DNA of 64,000 bases from Mesorhizobium caraganae (lineage in GTDB: Bacteria; Pseudomonadota; Alphaproteobacteria; Rhizobiales; Rhizobiaceae). The position numbers and the translations under genes are program-made. Shown piece after piece: positions 18,118-27,358 of this stretch (within the stretch, counting starts at the first letter, position 1; each line of letters begins with the position of its first letter). The notes under the pieces were generated by a model. That model saw nothing but the letters and a program-made list of their open reading frames with translations. It had not been told where the DNA came from and did not search any database. The stretch is from assembly GCF_016836705.1 (NCBI RefSeq), contig NZ_JAFCGY010000025.1, positions 1 to 64,000 of the forward strand. Direction: 5' to 3'.

Positions 18118-19881
18118 ATGAGCGAGAACCGTAAGCTGGCCGCAATCCTGGCCGCAGACGTGGTCGGATACAGCCGACTCGCGAGCGAGGACGAAGATCG
18201 TACCTTGGCGAGGTTGCGGACACTGCGCAGCGACCTGATCGATCCGACCATCGCAGTGCACAACGGACGGGTGATCAAGCGCACCGGGGATGGGGCACTG
18301 GTCGAGTTCCGCAGTGTGGTGGATGCCGTGCGCTGCGCCGTTGAGGTTCAGAACGGCATGGCTGAACGCAATGCCGGCGTGCCGCAGGACCGCCGCATCG
18401 AGTTCAGGATAGGCATCCATCTGGGGGATGTGGTCGAGGAAAGCGACGGCGACCTGATGGGCGACGGCGTCAACATCGCCTCGCGCCTGGAGGGCGTCGC
18501 GGCGCCCGGCGCCATCTGCCTGTCCGAGGATGCCTATCGCCAGGTCAAGGCGAGGCTCGACCTTTCGGTCAGCGATCTCGGCAGCACGCAGCTCAAGAAC
18601 ATCGCCGAGCCGATCCGGGTCTATTCACTGCAAGTCGGGGCCAAGGCTGCCGCGACCCCGGAAATCACGACGAGCCGGCCGGCCACGGCAGCGCCGCCGA
18701 AACTGTCGATCGCCGTGCTGCCGTTCGCCAACATGAGCGGTGACGCCGAACAGGACTACTTCGCCGACGGCATCTCCGAAGACATCATCACGGCGCTGTC
18801 CAAACTGTCGCAGCTCTTCGTCATCGCACGCAATTCGTCGTTCACCTTCAAGGGCCAGAACGTCCATGTGCAGGACGTCGGTGCGAAGCTGGGCGTACGG
18901 CATGTGCTTGAGGGCAGCGTACGCAAGTCGGGCAACAGGGTGCGCATCACCGCGCAGCTCATCGATGCAATTTCGGGCGGCCATCTGTGGGCGGAGCGGT
19001 TCGATCGCGACCTGACCGACATATTCGCCGTGCAGGATGACGTTACGCAGCAGATCGTCGGTGCGCTGGCGCTCAACCTGACGGATGGCGCCCGTCCGCG
19101 GCTGGCGCCGGAGCCCCCGCGCAACACGGAGGCATATGACTGTTTCCTGCGCGGCCGGGAGCTGTGGCACCGGCTGACGAAGGAGACGAACACCGCGGCC
19201 CGCGACCTCTTGCAACGTGCCACCGAGCTGGACCCGAACTTTGCCTCTGCTTACGCCTTCCTTGCCCTCACGCACGGCATTGATTACCTGAACAGGTGGG
19301 GTGCGTCACCGCCGGAATCGATGGCGCAAGCCGAAGAGGCCGCAACGCGAGCGGTAACGCTGGATGACAGCGATCCCTGGGCACACTGGGCGCTGGCGAT
19401 AGCCAAGCTGTACACACGACGGCACGATGAGGCCGTCGACGAGGTCGAGCGCGCACTGGCCCTCAATCCGAACTTCGCCGAAGCGCATGTCTGCCGCGGC
19501 GAAACACTGTATTATTCAGGCAGACCCGAGGAGGCCCTCGAGAGTTTCGCCCGGGGAAAGACCTTGAACCCGTACTTTCCGGATGTGGTTCTGCACTTCC
19601 AGGCTTTGGCGTTGTTTCAACTGGCAAGGTACGACGAGGCCGTTGAGCTCTTGCTGCAACGGCTGGCTCGCAACGCTACCACCGATGTCTCGCGCGCGCT
19701 TCTGGCCGCCAGCTACGGCCATCTGGGCCGTTTGGAGGAGGCTCGCGCGGCGTGGCAGGAGGTGCTTCGCGTCAATCCCGACTTTTCGCTGGAATACCGT
19801 CGCAAAGTCTTGCCTTACAAGAACCCTGCCGATTTCGAACTCATGGTCGACGGCCTCCACAAGGCCGGTGTGGTGCAATGA
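18118..19881 (+). CDS. Class III cyclase with TolB-like and TPR domains
   Basis: 587 residues. The cyclase domain comes first (residues 5-175: metal Asp in LAADVVGYS, Lys and Asp in VIKRTGDGALVEF, GDGVNIASRLE), then an Ala/Thr linker, a region around SIAVLPFANMSGDAEQDYFADG that resembles the TolB/FlgO-like module found in these fusions, and a TPR array from about residue 335 to the end (repeated A-x-x-x-x-P-N-F/Y patterns such as ALNPNFAEAH and TLNPYFPDV). All catalytic residues seem present. This is an abundant rhizobial architecture whose activating signal is not known. ATG start with GGAGG 6 bp upstream. It is divergent from the zinc-ribbon cyclase gene. Confidence 0.9.
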   Translation: MSENRKLAAILAADVVGYSRLASEDEDRTLARLRTLRSDLIDPTIAVHNGRVIKRTGDGALVEFRSVVDAVRCAVEVQNGMAERNAGVPQDRRIEFRIGIHLGDVVEESDGDLMGDGVNIASRLEGVAAPGAICLSEDAYRQVKARLDLSVSDLGSTQLKNIAEPIRVYSLQVGAKAAATPEITTSRPATAAPPKLSIAVLPFANMSGDAEQDYFADGISEDIITALSKLSQLFVIARNSSFTFKGQNVHVQDVGAKLGVRHVLEGSVRKSGNRVRITAQLIDAISGGHLWAERFDRDLTDIFAVQDDVTQQIVGALALNLTDGARPRLAPEPPRNTEAYDCFLRGRELWHRLTKETNTAARDLLQRATELDPNFASAYAFLALTHGIDYLNRWGASPPESMAQAEEAATRAVTLDDSDPWAHWALAIAKLYTRRHDEAVDEVERALALNPNFAEAHVCRGETLYYSGRPEEALESFARGKTLNPYFPDVVLHFQALALFQLARYDEAVELLLQRLARNATTDVSRALLAASYGHLGRLEEARAAWQEVLRVNPDFSLEYRRKVLPYKNPADFELMVDGLHKAGVVQ

Positions 19882-19897
19882 TCGGGTAGCGGCCTGC

Positions 19898-21277
19898 TCA
19901 GACGCCAAAGGCCCGGCCGATCTTGCGCCATCGGGCGTTTTCGCGAACCAGTTTCAAGTCGTCGGTCGTCTCCGCAAATGTCCGCAAACGGTATTGCCGG
20001 AGCAGATCCGGAAAGAGCGCCCCTTCCGGCAGGCCGGCAAGCTGCTCGCGGACCGAGATTTGTTCATCGATGACCCGCATGCCCCAGGCATTTTCCCGAA
20101 CCTGCAGTTCCGCAGCCAGATCTCGCTCCTCGGGAGCGTTTTCATCCAGCGCAGCCAGCAGGACCGAGTGGAAAAGCGCGACATAGCCAATCTGTCTCAG
20201 GCCACCCACAACCCGCACCCGCGGCAAAATGGCGAGCACAAGGAACATCAGGAACAAGTTCGGCAAAAGCACGCCGTCCAGCAGCGCCTGCCTGAGATGC
20301 AGCCGCTCGAATGGGATGGAAACACCATGCGGCCTGTCGGGCTCGATCAGGCGCCCGTTCTCCAGCACAAGCTTGCGCACGCGCTCTTCGCGAATGCCCC
20401 AGAAATAGTCAGTGGCATTAGGCAGGAATCTGCCGAATGGTCCCGATGAGGCCTCTTGCAAGGCATGGTCGAGACGCTGGCGCCTTGCGGGCTCAAAGAA
20501 CAGCCTGGAAAGAAGGCTGCGATCATCGTCCAGATGCCGCGCCATGGCGGAAGCGGCGAGCCGATCGTCGATGAAAACCGGCCGGGCCATGCCGGAACGA
20601 TCCCAATCGGCGACCAGATCCCCATTGAGTTCTGTCAGCGCATCGGCAGCGGTTGCAAACACCTTCTCCTGGCTGGCGAGCAGTGTACCCAGCCAGCGGC
20701 TGGCATCCGTCTCATCGCCCACCGCTTCGAGGGCGCGCTTGTTGAGGGAGACGGGACCGGCCGCGCAAACGCTTTTGCGGCACAGTTTGTGGCGCCCCAT
20801 GCCAAACAAATTGACCTTGTCGTCGCCGACATCGAGCCATCCCGGTCCCTCCTGGCCGACGGTCTCCATAGTCATCGTCGTTCCCATGAAGCCGAAGAAG
20901 GCCGACAGCCCATTTTCGACCGCGCCGAGCCAGGCAAGCAGCAGGGCATCGAAGGTGATCCGGTCCATCAGAAGCAGGCAGTGCAGGCCGGACTGGATCA
21001 CTGGTCTGTGCTCGAATTCGTCGAGCGCCTTGCCGACCTCTTCGGGCTGCATGATCGCGGCAAGGCGCTGATGCAGAACGTCGCGCAGAATCGAGCGGGC
21101 AGCGATCGTCGGGCCTGATGCAGGCCTTGCCACCGGTCGCCACAGATGGCGGGCGTAGTCGGAAACCGGCGCATTCCAGTTCTGCTCGATGTCATGCACC
21201 ACTTCCGGGCAGAGCAGCGACAGCACGGCCAGAATTTCCGCCGGAGGCGCAGGGGCTGGGGCAAGGATGGCGGTCAT
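19898..21277 (-). CDS. Uncharacterised protein, 459 residues
   Basis: I do not recognise this family. The protein is soluble-looking with one strongly hydrophobic stretch near residue 345 (LPNLFLMFLVLAILP). Notable conserved-looking parts are GFMGTTMTMETVGQEGPGW, GMGRHKLCRKSVCAAG with two Cys, and NATDYFWGIREERVRKLV. Codon use looks like that of the neighbours and the frame is long, so it is a real gene. Its ATG overlaps the stop of the upstream GNAT gene in TGATG, so the two are translationally coupled and likely act together. Convergent with the cyclase-TPR gene, 16 bp away. Confidence 0.7.
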   Translation of the reverse strand: MTAILAPAPAPPAEILAVLSLLCPEVVHDIEQNWNAPVSDYARHLWRPVARPASGPTIAARSILRDVLHQRLAAIMQPEEVGKALDEFEHRPVIQSGLHCLLLMDRITFDALLLAWLGAVENGLSAFFGFMGTTMTMETVGQEGPGWLDVGDDKVNLFGMGRHKLCRKSVCAAGPVSLNKRALEAVGDETDASRWLGTLLASQEKVFATAADALTELNGDLVADWDRSGMARPVFIDDRLAASAMARHLDDDRSLLSRLFFEPARRQRLDHALQEASSGPFGRFLPNATDYFWGIREERVRKLVLENGRLIEPDRPHGVSIPFERLHLRQALLDGVLLPNLFLMFLVLAILPRVRVVGGLRQIGYVALFHSVLLAALDENAPEERDLAAELQVRENAWGMRVIDEQISVREQLAGLPEGALFPDLLRQYRLRTFAETTDDLKLVRENARWRKIGRAFGV

Positions 21278-21792
21278 CAGAACCGCAGCCGCGCCATGCT
21301 CAGGAGGTCGTGGTACCGCCCGTCGGTGAAGCCGGCCTTCACATGCCGGCCTTCGACCTCGAAGCCGTGGCTGGTGTAGAGGCGGATGGCCGGTTCGTTG
21401 TCGGCATAAACGGTCAATTCGACCCGCTTCAGGGCGCGCCAGTTGTCGGCCACATCAAGCAGCGCGGCGAGTATGGCAGAGCCTATGCCCTTGCCGACAA
21501 AGCCGTCGTCAAGGCCGATGTTGATCTCGCCTATATGCGAACGACGCGGCGAACCTTGCACGACTAGGCTGCCATGGCCGACCACCTTGCCGTCGATCTC
21601 GGCAACGATCCAGGTGGTTTCCGGACCGGACTTGGCGATGCGCCGCTCCACCTGCTCCACCATCTCGAACGGCATCCTGAGCGTGCCCCAGCGGAAGCCC
21701 GGCATGTTGAAGATGGCGCAAAGCGCCTCCGCATCGCTTGGCCGTACGGCCCGGAGCTGCGGCTGGATCTTCTCTAGGGATGGCGAGGTCAT
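21277..21792 (-). CDS. GNAT family N-acetyltransferase
   Basis: 171 residues with the GNAT fold: QLRAVRPSDAEALCAIFNMPGF at the start, ETTWIVAEIDGKVVGHGSL (beta4), the acetyl-CoA loop DGFVGKGIGSAILAALLD (Q/RxxGxG/A-like, here KGIGSA) and NEPAIRLYTSHGFEVEG at the end. This end and the overall layout resemble ribosomal-protein or small-molecule acetyltransferases such as phosphinothricin-type enzymes; the acceptor is unknown. I start it at MTSPSLEKIQ (21792), which has AGGAAA five bases upstream, instead of the longer frame from 21831. Overlaps the start of the 459-residue unknown gene by one base. Confidence 0.85.
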   Translation of the reverse strand: MTSPSLEKIQPQLRAVRPSDAEALCAIFNMPGFRWGTLRMPFEMVEQVERRIAKSGPETTWIVAEIDGKVVGHGSLVVQGSPRRSHIGEINIGLDDGFVGKGIGSAILAALLDVADNWRALKRVELTVYADNEPAIRLYTSHGFEVEGRHVKAGFTDGRYHDLLSMARLRF

Positions 21793-21866
21793 GGTTTTCC
21801 TGGCGAAGGCTATCAGCCCCGCACGATGCACCGGACATCACCTGAAAATCCAGCCGTCTCTGCAGC

Positions 21867-22691
21867 CTATGACGCCGATTGCGCGCTGAAATACCGGGAA
21901 GCGGCGGTGAGTTTGACGCCGCCGCTGACGCCGATCCAGCCGAAAAGGGCGAGCCAACACAATGTCCTGGTCGCCGTCCAGTCGATCCGGTGCACCGCAG
22001 CGTCGGTGATGATAAGGCCAAGAATGGCAAGCAGGCCAACCAGAAACTGCGCCAGGCCGAGCACCAGCAGCTCCTCGCGCGGTGCGCTTTTCGAGACGAG
22101 ATATGCGCCGCCAGCGCCGGCGAGGAAGATGGCGCTGTAGACTTGGGCGTGAAAGGGATCGACCGGCCATGGCCAGGTGCTGCTGACCATCAGGGGAAAC
22201 AGCAACATGCCGACGCCATAGAGCCCAAGGATCGCCGTTTCCGCCAACATGTAGCCGCGCCATGCGGGGTTCAGGGTCACGCCTTTTGCTGAAGGACGGG
22301 CCCTGGCCCGCCACAGGAACAGCCCGGATACCGCGGCCGAGGCAAGATAGACCAGGAACCATAGCCAGGTCGCTTTTCGCCCGAAGTTGAAATAGCCGAG
22401 ATTGATCAACGAAACCGCCGACACGATGACGGTGAAGATGAAGGCCATGACAAGCACCAGCCTGCCGGGCGACCAGCGATTCCAGAACAAGAGCGCCGCC
22501 ATCACCGCCATTTCGGCGGTGTAGAAGCCGCCGAGGAAGCGGGCACTGAATGGCGTGACAGACCAAGGCCAACGCGGCTTGACCAGTGCCGGCGCGAAAA
22601 ACAGGCCGGCGCCCACGATCAGGACGATGATGACCCCTAAGGAGAAAATGCGCAGGGCCGCCGGAAATGGCGGGTTGTCGGATGTCGGCAT
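21867..22691 (-). CDS. Polytopic membrane protein of unknown function
   Basis: About 274 residues from MPTSDNPPFPA with around eight hydrophobic segments, e.g. IFSLGVIIVLIVGAGLFF, LVLVMAFIFTVIVSAVSLIN, LVLGLAQFLVGLLAILGLII and TLCWLALFGWIGVSGG. Two halves have similar order: PRWPWSVTPFSARFLGGFY in the first half and STWPWPVDPFHAQVYSAIF in the second, so the protein appears to be an internal duplication. No transport or catalytic motif recognised. The start at 22691 is preferred to an in-frame Met at 22859 because the extra residues are not hydrophobic and overlap the promoter region. Confidence 0.75.
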   Translation of the reverse strand: MPTSDNPPFPAALRIFSLGVIIVLIVGAGLFFAPALVKPRWPWSVTPFSARFLGGFYTAEMAVMAALLFWNRWSPGRLVLVMAFIFTVIVSAVSLINLGYFNFGRKATWLWFLVYLASAAVSGLFLWRARARPSAKGVTLNPAWRGYMLAETAILGLYGVGMLLFPLMVSSTWPWPVDPFHAQVYSAIFLAGAGGAYLVSKSAPREELLVLGLAQFLVGLLAILGLIITDAAVHRIDWTATRTLCWLALFGWIGVSGGVKLTAASRYFSAQSAS

Positions 22692-22865
22692 GGAGAAAGC
22701 CCCCAAAATGCATGCCCAATGTAGCATCATAGTGCCGCTTGCGGCCGGTGAAAATCGGCGGACGGAAATTGCACTGTCACCAGGCTTGTCTATTCGAATG
22801 GCCGTACGGCCCGTTTCGGCGTAAAATGGCGGACTCGGACCAAGGAGCGGTCCGGCCAACCCGCC

Positions 22866-22915
22866 TAGAGCCGGATGATTTCAGGTCTGTCCGACCTGAA
22901 ATCTGAATCCGTCTC
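22866..22915. repeat. Palindrome with TTTCAGGTC arms
   Basis: AGAGCCGGATGATTTCAGGTC, five-base loop, GACCTGAAATCTGAATCCGTCTCT: arms of 21-24 bases that pair almost throughout. It is immediately followed by a GAGCATGAT-type palindrome, forming a composite repeat in the 316-bp gap between the membrane protein and cyclase paralog B. Confidence 0.7.
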
Positions 22916-22928
22916 TAAATCAAGAGAT

Positions 22929-22980
22929 AGAGCATGATTTCGTCCGAAAAACCGCTTCACACTTTTCGGCATCATGCTCT
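22929..22980. repeat. Dispersed palindrome, GAGCATGAT subfamily (copy 2)
   Basis: AGAGCATGATTTCG...AACCGCTTCACACTTTTCGGCATCATGCTCT, i.e. the same unit as at 17846-17896 in reverse orientation. It ends 28 bp before the ATG of cyclase paralog B and so would be transcribed in its leader or overlap its promoter. Confidence 0.75.
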
Positions 22981-23007
22981 AGTGGCGCATTTTCCGGAGC
23001 CTGCACG

Positions 23008-24423
23008 ATGAACGAAGCTCAGGATCTGTTCTCGCTTCTGCGGCAATCGACCAATGTCGATCCGCAGGCAATCGACGCGATCCGGCGAACCATCGCGGAA
23101 GGCAAGGACCGCGAACTTTGCCGCATCAACGCGCTGGCCTTCGCCAGCAAGCATGGCCTCGACGAGGAACGCGCCATCAGCGCCTTTCTCCATGCGGCGC
23201 GGGTGGGCATCTTCGACATTTCCTGGAATGTTCTGTGCCCCGGCTGTGGCGGCGTGCTCGACACCAACGCCACGCTGAAAACGATGCAGAGGGACGAATA
23301 CACCTGCTCGCTGTGCTCCCAGGACTATTCGCCGACCCTCGACGAGATGGTCGAGGTAACATTCACCGTCAGTCCCCGCGTGCGCAGGATTGCCGCCCAC
23401 AATCCGCACGAACTGCCGTTGGCGGAATATTACCGCCAGATCTACTGGGGGTCCGGCGCCGATCTTCCGGAAGAGGATCTGGCGAAACAGATGGAATCGT
23501 TCTCGCTGAAGGATCTCGAGCTTGCGCCCGGTGAAAAGGCGGTTCTGCACATACAGCTTCCGTCCCAATTCGTCATCGTCTTCGAGCCTGTCACCCATTC
23601 GGCACAGTTCATCGACGTGAAGGGTGAACCTGCGACAGAGCGCCGAACTCTCTCTCTGGTCTTCGACCGCGACCATGTCCAGAGCCAGACGCTGGAGATG
23701 CAACCCGGCCCGTTGCGCATCTCGCTGGAAAACAGGACCGACACCCGCGTGCTGCCGGCGGTCTTCATCGCCGGCCATGCATTGCATGATTTCCTGGGCA
23801 AACGCCGGCCCTTCGTGACCGCCAAGCGCCTGCTCACCAACCAGACGTTCCGCGATCTCTATCGCACGGATACGCTCGACATCAACCAACGACTGAAGAT
23901 CACCAGCCTGACCTTCCTGTTCACCGACCTGCGCGGATCGACCGAGCTCTATGAGCGGGTGGGCGATCTTTCAGCCTTCGATCTCGTGCGCGAGCACTTC
24001 CAGGTGCTGCACGAGATCGTCGCGGCGGAGGCAGGCGCGGTTGTGAAGACGATCGGTGATGCGGTGATGGCGACCTTCGCGACGCCAGATCGTGCGATTG
24101 CCGCGGCCCTCAGGATGCGCGATGCCATGCGTGCGCTCAATGACAAGAGCGGGCGCGAGGACCTTCTGCTCAAGATCGGAGTCCATGCCGGGCCCTGCAT
24201 CGCCGTGTCCATGAACGAGCGGCAGGACTATTTCGGCCAGACGGTCAACATAGCTTCACGGGTCCAGAACCTTGCCAAGGCACAGGCGATCTTCGCCACG
24301 CGTGCGGTGGTCGACGACAATCTCACCGCCGATCTGTTGCAAAGGAAGGCGCTGACGCCCGTGCCTCATGAGGTCTCGCTGCGCGGCATTGAGCGGGAGA
24401 TAGCAGTCTATACGATCCCCTGA
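23008..24423 (+). CDS. Class III adenylate/guanylate cyclase with DUF5939-type N-terminal region (paralog B)
   Basis: 471 residues, alignable by eye with the gene at 12327-13772 over the whole length. The N-terminus has an intact four-Cys zinc ribbon (CPGCG...CSLC) within the sensor region; the cyclase domain begins at about 300 with FLFTDLRGSTELYERVG, VVKTIGDAVMATF, DYFGQTVNIASRVQ, so metal, Lys, Asn and Arg residues are all present. Start ATG at 23008 with CCGGAG upstream. Probably makes cAMP in the cytosol in response to an unknown input through the N-terminal domain. It is monocistronic, flanked on both sides by palindromic repeats. Confidence 0.9.
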   Translation: MNEAQDLFSLLRQSTNVDPQAIDAIRRTIAEGKDRELCRINALAFASKHGLDEERAISAFLHAARVGIFDISWNVLCPGCGGVLDTNATLKTMQRDEYTCSLCSQDYSPTLDEMVEVTFTVSPRVRRIAAHNPHELPLAEYYRQIYWGSGADLPEEDLAKQMESFSLKDLELAPGEKAVLHIQLPSQFVIVFEPVTHSAQFIDVKGEPATERRTLSLVFDRDHVQSQTLEMQPGPLRISLENRTDTRVLPAVFIAGHALHDFLGKRRPFVTAKRLLTNQTFRDLYRTDTLDINQRLKITSLTFLFTDLRGSTELYERVGDLSAFDLVREHFQVLHEIVAAEAGAVVKTIGDAVMATFATPDRAIAAALRMRDAMRALNDKSGREDLLLKIGVHAGPCIAVSMNERQDYFGQTVNIASRVQNLAKAQAIFATRAVVDDNLTADLLQRKALTPVPHEVSLRGIEREIAVYTIP

Positions 24424-24436
24424 AGACTTGGTCCCT

Positions 24437-24484
24437 AAAGCAATTCCAGGAAAAGTGTGAGCGGTTTTCCGTCCGGGAATTGCG
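24437..24484. repeat. Dispersed palindrome, CAATTCC subfamily (copy 2)
   Basis: AAAGCAATTCCAGGAAAAGTGTGAGCGGTTTTCCGTCCGGGAATTGCG, nearly identical to the copy at 8947. It is followed by a second small hairpin CCGTTT-CCGTG-AAACGG (24510-24526). Both lie between convergent genes and could form the 3' end of the cyclase transcript. Confidence 0.75.
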
Positions 24485-24555
24485 AAAAACAAAGAGATAG
24501 AGGGGTTCGCCGTTTCCGTGAAACGGTGAAACGCTCTAAAGACCCGTCTCCACCC

Positions 24556-25035
24556 TCACACGCGCTTGCAGAGAAAATAACGATCGGCGGGCTCCGAAGT
24601 CGGCGCCGGCAGGCGTTGCAGTTGCGGGTGATCGAGCGGCGTGCCGCTCACCGCGAAGCCGCCGACGCGAAGCATGCCCGCAATCAGATCGGGAAGCCAG
24701 GTGGCGGTCACTGCATCGCGATCTTCATAGCCGGTGCCGATGTCGGCATGGACAAGAGCGGCGTCGATGCCAATGAATCTCCTCGCCGTCTCGCGTATAT
24801 CGCCGAGCACGAGATTTTCAGCGTCGGGAATTGAGCTGGCGTGTGCGCCAACTTCGCGGTCGAACACCACGATCCGGCGTCCGGGCAGGCGCTCGCGCAG
24901 ATGGTGGAACGTCCGGCCATTGCCGAGGCCGAGCTCGAACACAAGCCCCTCCATCTTCGCCACCTCGGGGCAGATTTGATTGAGAATGTCGCGCTGTGCG
25001 GTCATCCTGCTGATGAAATTATCGAGGCGACTCAT
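24556..25035 (-). CDS. Class I SAM-dependent methyltransferase (Methyltransf_17-like)
   Basis: 159 residues. Motif I is VFELGLGNGRTFHHLRE (Gly-rich SAM loop), motif post-I ends in RIVVFDREVGAH with the acidic residue for the ribose, and LVHADIGTGYED follows. The short size and MSRLDNFISRMTAQRDILNQ start fit a small alphaproteobacterial methyltransferase family I associate with PF12692; substrate unknown. Start at 25035 rather than the longer frame to 25119, because the upstream 28 residues look non-coding. It stands between cyclase paralog B (convergent) and the ABC importer operon (same strand, 144 bp away). Confidence 0.75.
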   Translation of the reverse strand: MSRLDNFISRMTAQRDILNQICPEVAKMEGLVFELGLGNGRTFHHLRERLPGRRIVVFDREVGAHASSIPDAENLVLGDIRETARRFIGIDAALVHADIGTGYEDRDAVTATWLPDLIAGMLRVGGFAVSGTPLDHPQLQRLPAPTSEPADRYFLCKRV

Positions 25036-25179
25036 ATGCGATTGTATGTCCTGAACCAGCAGCCCCGATCGAGGCTTGCCGCATATAGAGGCGAATGACG
25101 GACCCTGCAACAACCGCATAGGCTGCCGACAAGGATCATACCGGGTGGAATAGGCGCCCGCCGCCGCGCAACTGCGATG

Positions 25180-26361
25180 TCACTTGTAGGGGTCTGCGGC
25201 GTCCCGCAAGCCGTCGCCGAGGAAGTTGAACGCCATGATGACGAGAATGACGGGGAGCATCGGCAAAAGCAGCCATGGATAGAACGCGATCACGCTGACG
25301 CTGCGAGCCTCGGTGAGCAGGATGCCCCAGCTGGTTATCGGCGCCCTCAGGCCGAGCCCGAGGAAGCTCAGCGCCGTCTCGCCCAGGATCATGCCGGGTA
25401 TCGACAGCGTCGCCGTCGCGATCAGATGCGACATGAAGCCGGGAATGAGATGCCGCCGGATGATGCGACTGCTCCCGGCACCCATCAATTGCGCGGCCAG
25501 AACGTAATCCTCCTCGCGCAAGGCCAGAAGCTTTGAACGCACCGCACGCGCCAGTCCGGTCCAGTCAAGCAACCCGAGGATGACGGTGATGCCGAAATAG
25601 ATCAGGATCGGACTCCAGGTTATCGGCATGATCGCCGCCAGAGCCAGCCATAGCGGAATGCTGGGGATCGATTGCAGAACTTCGATTATCCGTTGAACGA
25701 TCAGGTCGAAGATACCGCCGTGGTAGCCGGCCAGCCCTCCGATGACGATGCCGAGCAGGAAGCTGAAACTGATACCGACGAGGCCGATTGTCAGAGAAAT
25801 GCGTGCGCCATAGATCATGCGCGAGAGCACATCGCGCCCGAGCCTGTCAGTGCCGGCCAGAAAGAGCTGGCCGTTTTCGGCCGGGCAGACAAAATGCCTG
25901 TCACCTTCGATCAGGCCCCAGAACTGGTAACTGTCGCCCTTGCAGAAGAAACGGAGCCGCTGAACATCATCCTGTTTGTCGATGTAGTTCCGCTTGAGCG
26001 TGTCCATGTCCAGCATCATCTGGCGGCCATAGACGAACGGCCCGATGAACTCGCCGTTGTGGAACAGGTGCACCTGCTGCGGTGGCGAATAGATGTAGTC
26101 CATGTTGCGCGTGTGCAAATTGTAGGGCGCCAGGAACTCGCAGATCAGTATCCCGAAATAAAGCACCGCCAGGAAGATGCCGGATACAAGGGCAAGCCGG
26201 TGCTTGCGGAATTTCCACCACATCAGCCGCAACTGCGACGCCTGAAAGACCTTCGACTGCTCCGGCGTCATCGCCTCGACCGACTGCAGGTCAAAGGGCT
26301 CGATGGAAATGTAGTGCTGCAGTGGAGCACCCGGAGCGGGCAGCGGTGATTGCGTGTTCAT
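25180..26361 (-). CDS. ABC importer permease, DppC/OppC type
   Basis: 393 residues. A long N-terminal cytosolic part and first membrane helix (LALVSGIFLAVLYFGILICEF), a periplasmic loop of about 100 residues (larger than in DppC), then the binding-protein-dependent transport domain with TDRLGRDVLSRMIYGARISL and the EAA loop GAGSSRIIRRHLIPG. Last gene of a four-gene importer operon; its ATG overlaps the stop of the companion permease (ATGA). Works with it to form the membrane channel of a peptide, opine or oligosaccharide importer. The extended loop is typical of the YejE/microcin C-like and sugar-related subgroup. Confidence 0.9.
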   Translation of the reverse strand: MNTQSPLPAPGAPLQHYISIEPFDLQSVEAMTPEQSKVFQASQLRLMWWKFRKHRLALVSGIFLAVLYFGILICEFLAPYNLHTRNMDYIYSPPQQVHLFHNGEFIGPFVYGRQMMLDMDTLKRNYIDKQDDVQRLRFFCKGDSYQFWGLIEGDRHFVCPAENGQLFLAGTDRLGRDVLSRMIYGARISLTIGLVGISFSFLLGIVIGGLAGYHGGIFDLIVQRIIEVLQSIPSIPLWLALAAIMPITWSPILIYFGITVILGLLDWTGLARAVRSKLLALREEDYVLAAQLMGAGSSRIIRRHLIPGFMSHLIATATLSIPGMILGETALSFLGLGLRAPITSWGILLTEARSVSVIAFYPWLLLPMLPVILVIMAFNFLGDGLRDAADPYK

Positions 26362-27356
26362 TTGGTGCTGCCGCCCTGCAAACGAATTCGTGGATCAAGC
26401 ATCGCCAGCGCCAGGTCGGAAATCAGCACGCCGATGACCGTCAGGAAGGCGAGAAACATCAGGAACGACCCTGCCAGATACATATCCTGGCTTTGCAGCG
26501 CCTTGATCAGCATCGGCCCGGTCGTTTCCAATGACAGCACGATCGCCGTGATTTCGGCGCCGGAGATGATGGCCGGCAGGATGGAGCCGATGTCGGAAAT
26601 GAAGAAATTGAGCGCCATGCGCAGCGGATATTTGACCAGTGCCCTGAACGGATGAAGGCCTTTGGCGCGCGCGGTCACGACATATTGCTTGTGCAGCTCA
26701 TCGAGCAGATTGGCGCGCAGCCGCCGGATCATGCTTGCCGTGCCCCCGGTGCCGATGATCAAGACCGGGATCCAGAGATGGGCGAGGATCGACTTCGCCT
26801 TGGCCCAGCTCATCGGCTCGCCGAGATATTGCTGGTCCATGAGGTGGCCGATGGACGTGCCGAACCAGATGTTGGCGAAGTACATCAGGATCAGCGCCAG
26901 CATGAAATTCGGAATGGCAAGGCCGAGAAGGCCGAAGAAAGTCAGGCCGTAGTCGCCCCAGCTGTATTGATGCGTGGCGGAGTACATGCCGATCGGAAAG
27001 GCAATGAGCCAGGTGAAGATGATCGTGACGAAGGAAACCAGCACGGTCAGCCACATTCGGTCCCCGACGACGTCGCGAACCGGCAGCTCATATTCGAAGG
27101 AATAGCCGAAATCGCCGTGTAGCATCCCGCCGACCCAGTAGAAGTAGCGAATGACCGGCGGCTGGTCGAAACCATATTCCTTGCGCATCATCTCGATGCG
27201 ATCGGAATCCACCGCTTCGCCCTGGGCCCGAAGCTCGGCGACATAGCTGTCGAAATAGTCGCCCGGCGGAAGTTCGATGATCGTGAACACCAGTGCCGAT
27301 ATGACCAGCAACGTTGGAACCATCACGGCGATGCGCCAGACAAGATATCGAAGCAC
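26358..27356 (-). CDS. ABC importer permease, DppB/OppB type
   Basis: 332 residues with the DppB layout: helix IAVMVPTLLVISALVFTIIEL at the N-terminus, a periplasmic loop with 'MRKEYGFDQPPVIRYFYWV', then GGMLHGDFGYSFEYELPV and the EAA loop VTARAKGLHPFRALVKYPLRMALN near the end. GTG start two bases after the stop of the binding-protein gene; the stop overlaps the next permease in ATGA. Forms the channel heterodimer with the DppC-type subunit in the inner membrane. Confidence 0.92.
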   Translation of the reverse strand: MLRYLVWRIAVMVPTLLVISALVFTIIELPPGDYFDSYVAELRAQGEAVDSDRIEMMRKEYGFDQPPVIRYFYWVGGMLHGDFGYSFEYELPVRDVVGDRMWLTVLVSFVTIIFTWLIAFPIGMYSATHQYSWGDYGLTFFGLLGLAIPNFMLALILMYFANIWFGTSIGHLMDQQYLGEPMSWAKAKSILAHLWIPVLIIGTGGTASMIRRLRANLLDELHKQYVVTARAKGLHPFRALVKYPLRMALNFFISDIGSILPAIISGAEITAIVLSLETTGPMLIKALQSQDMYLAGSFLMFLAFLTVIGVLISDLALAMLDPRIRLQGGSTK

Positions 27357-27358
27357 GC

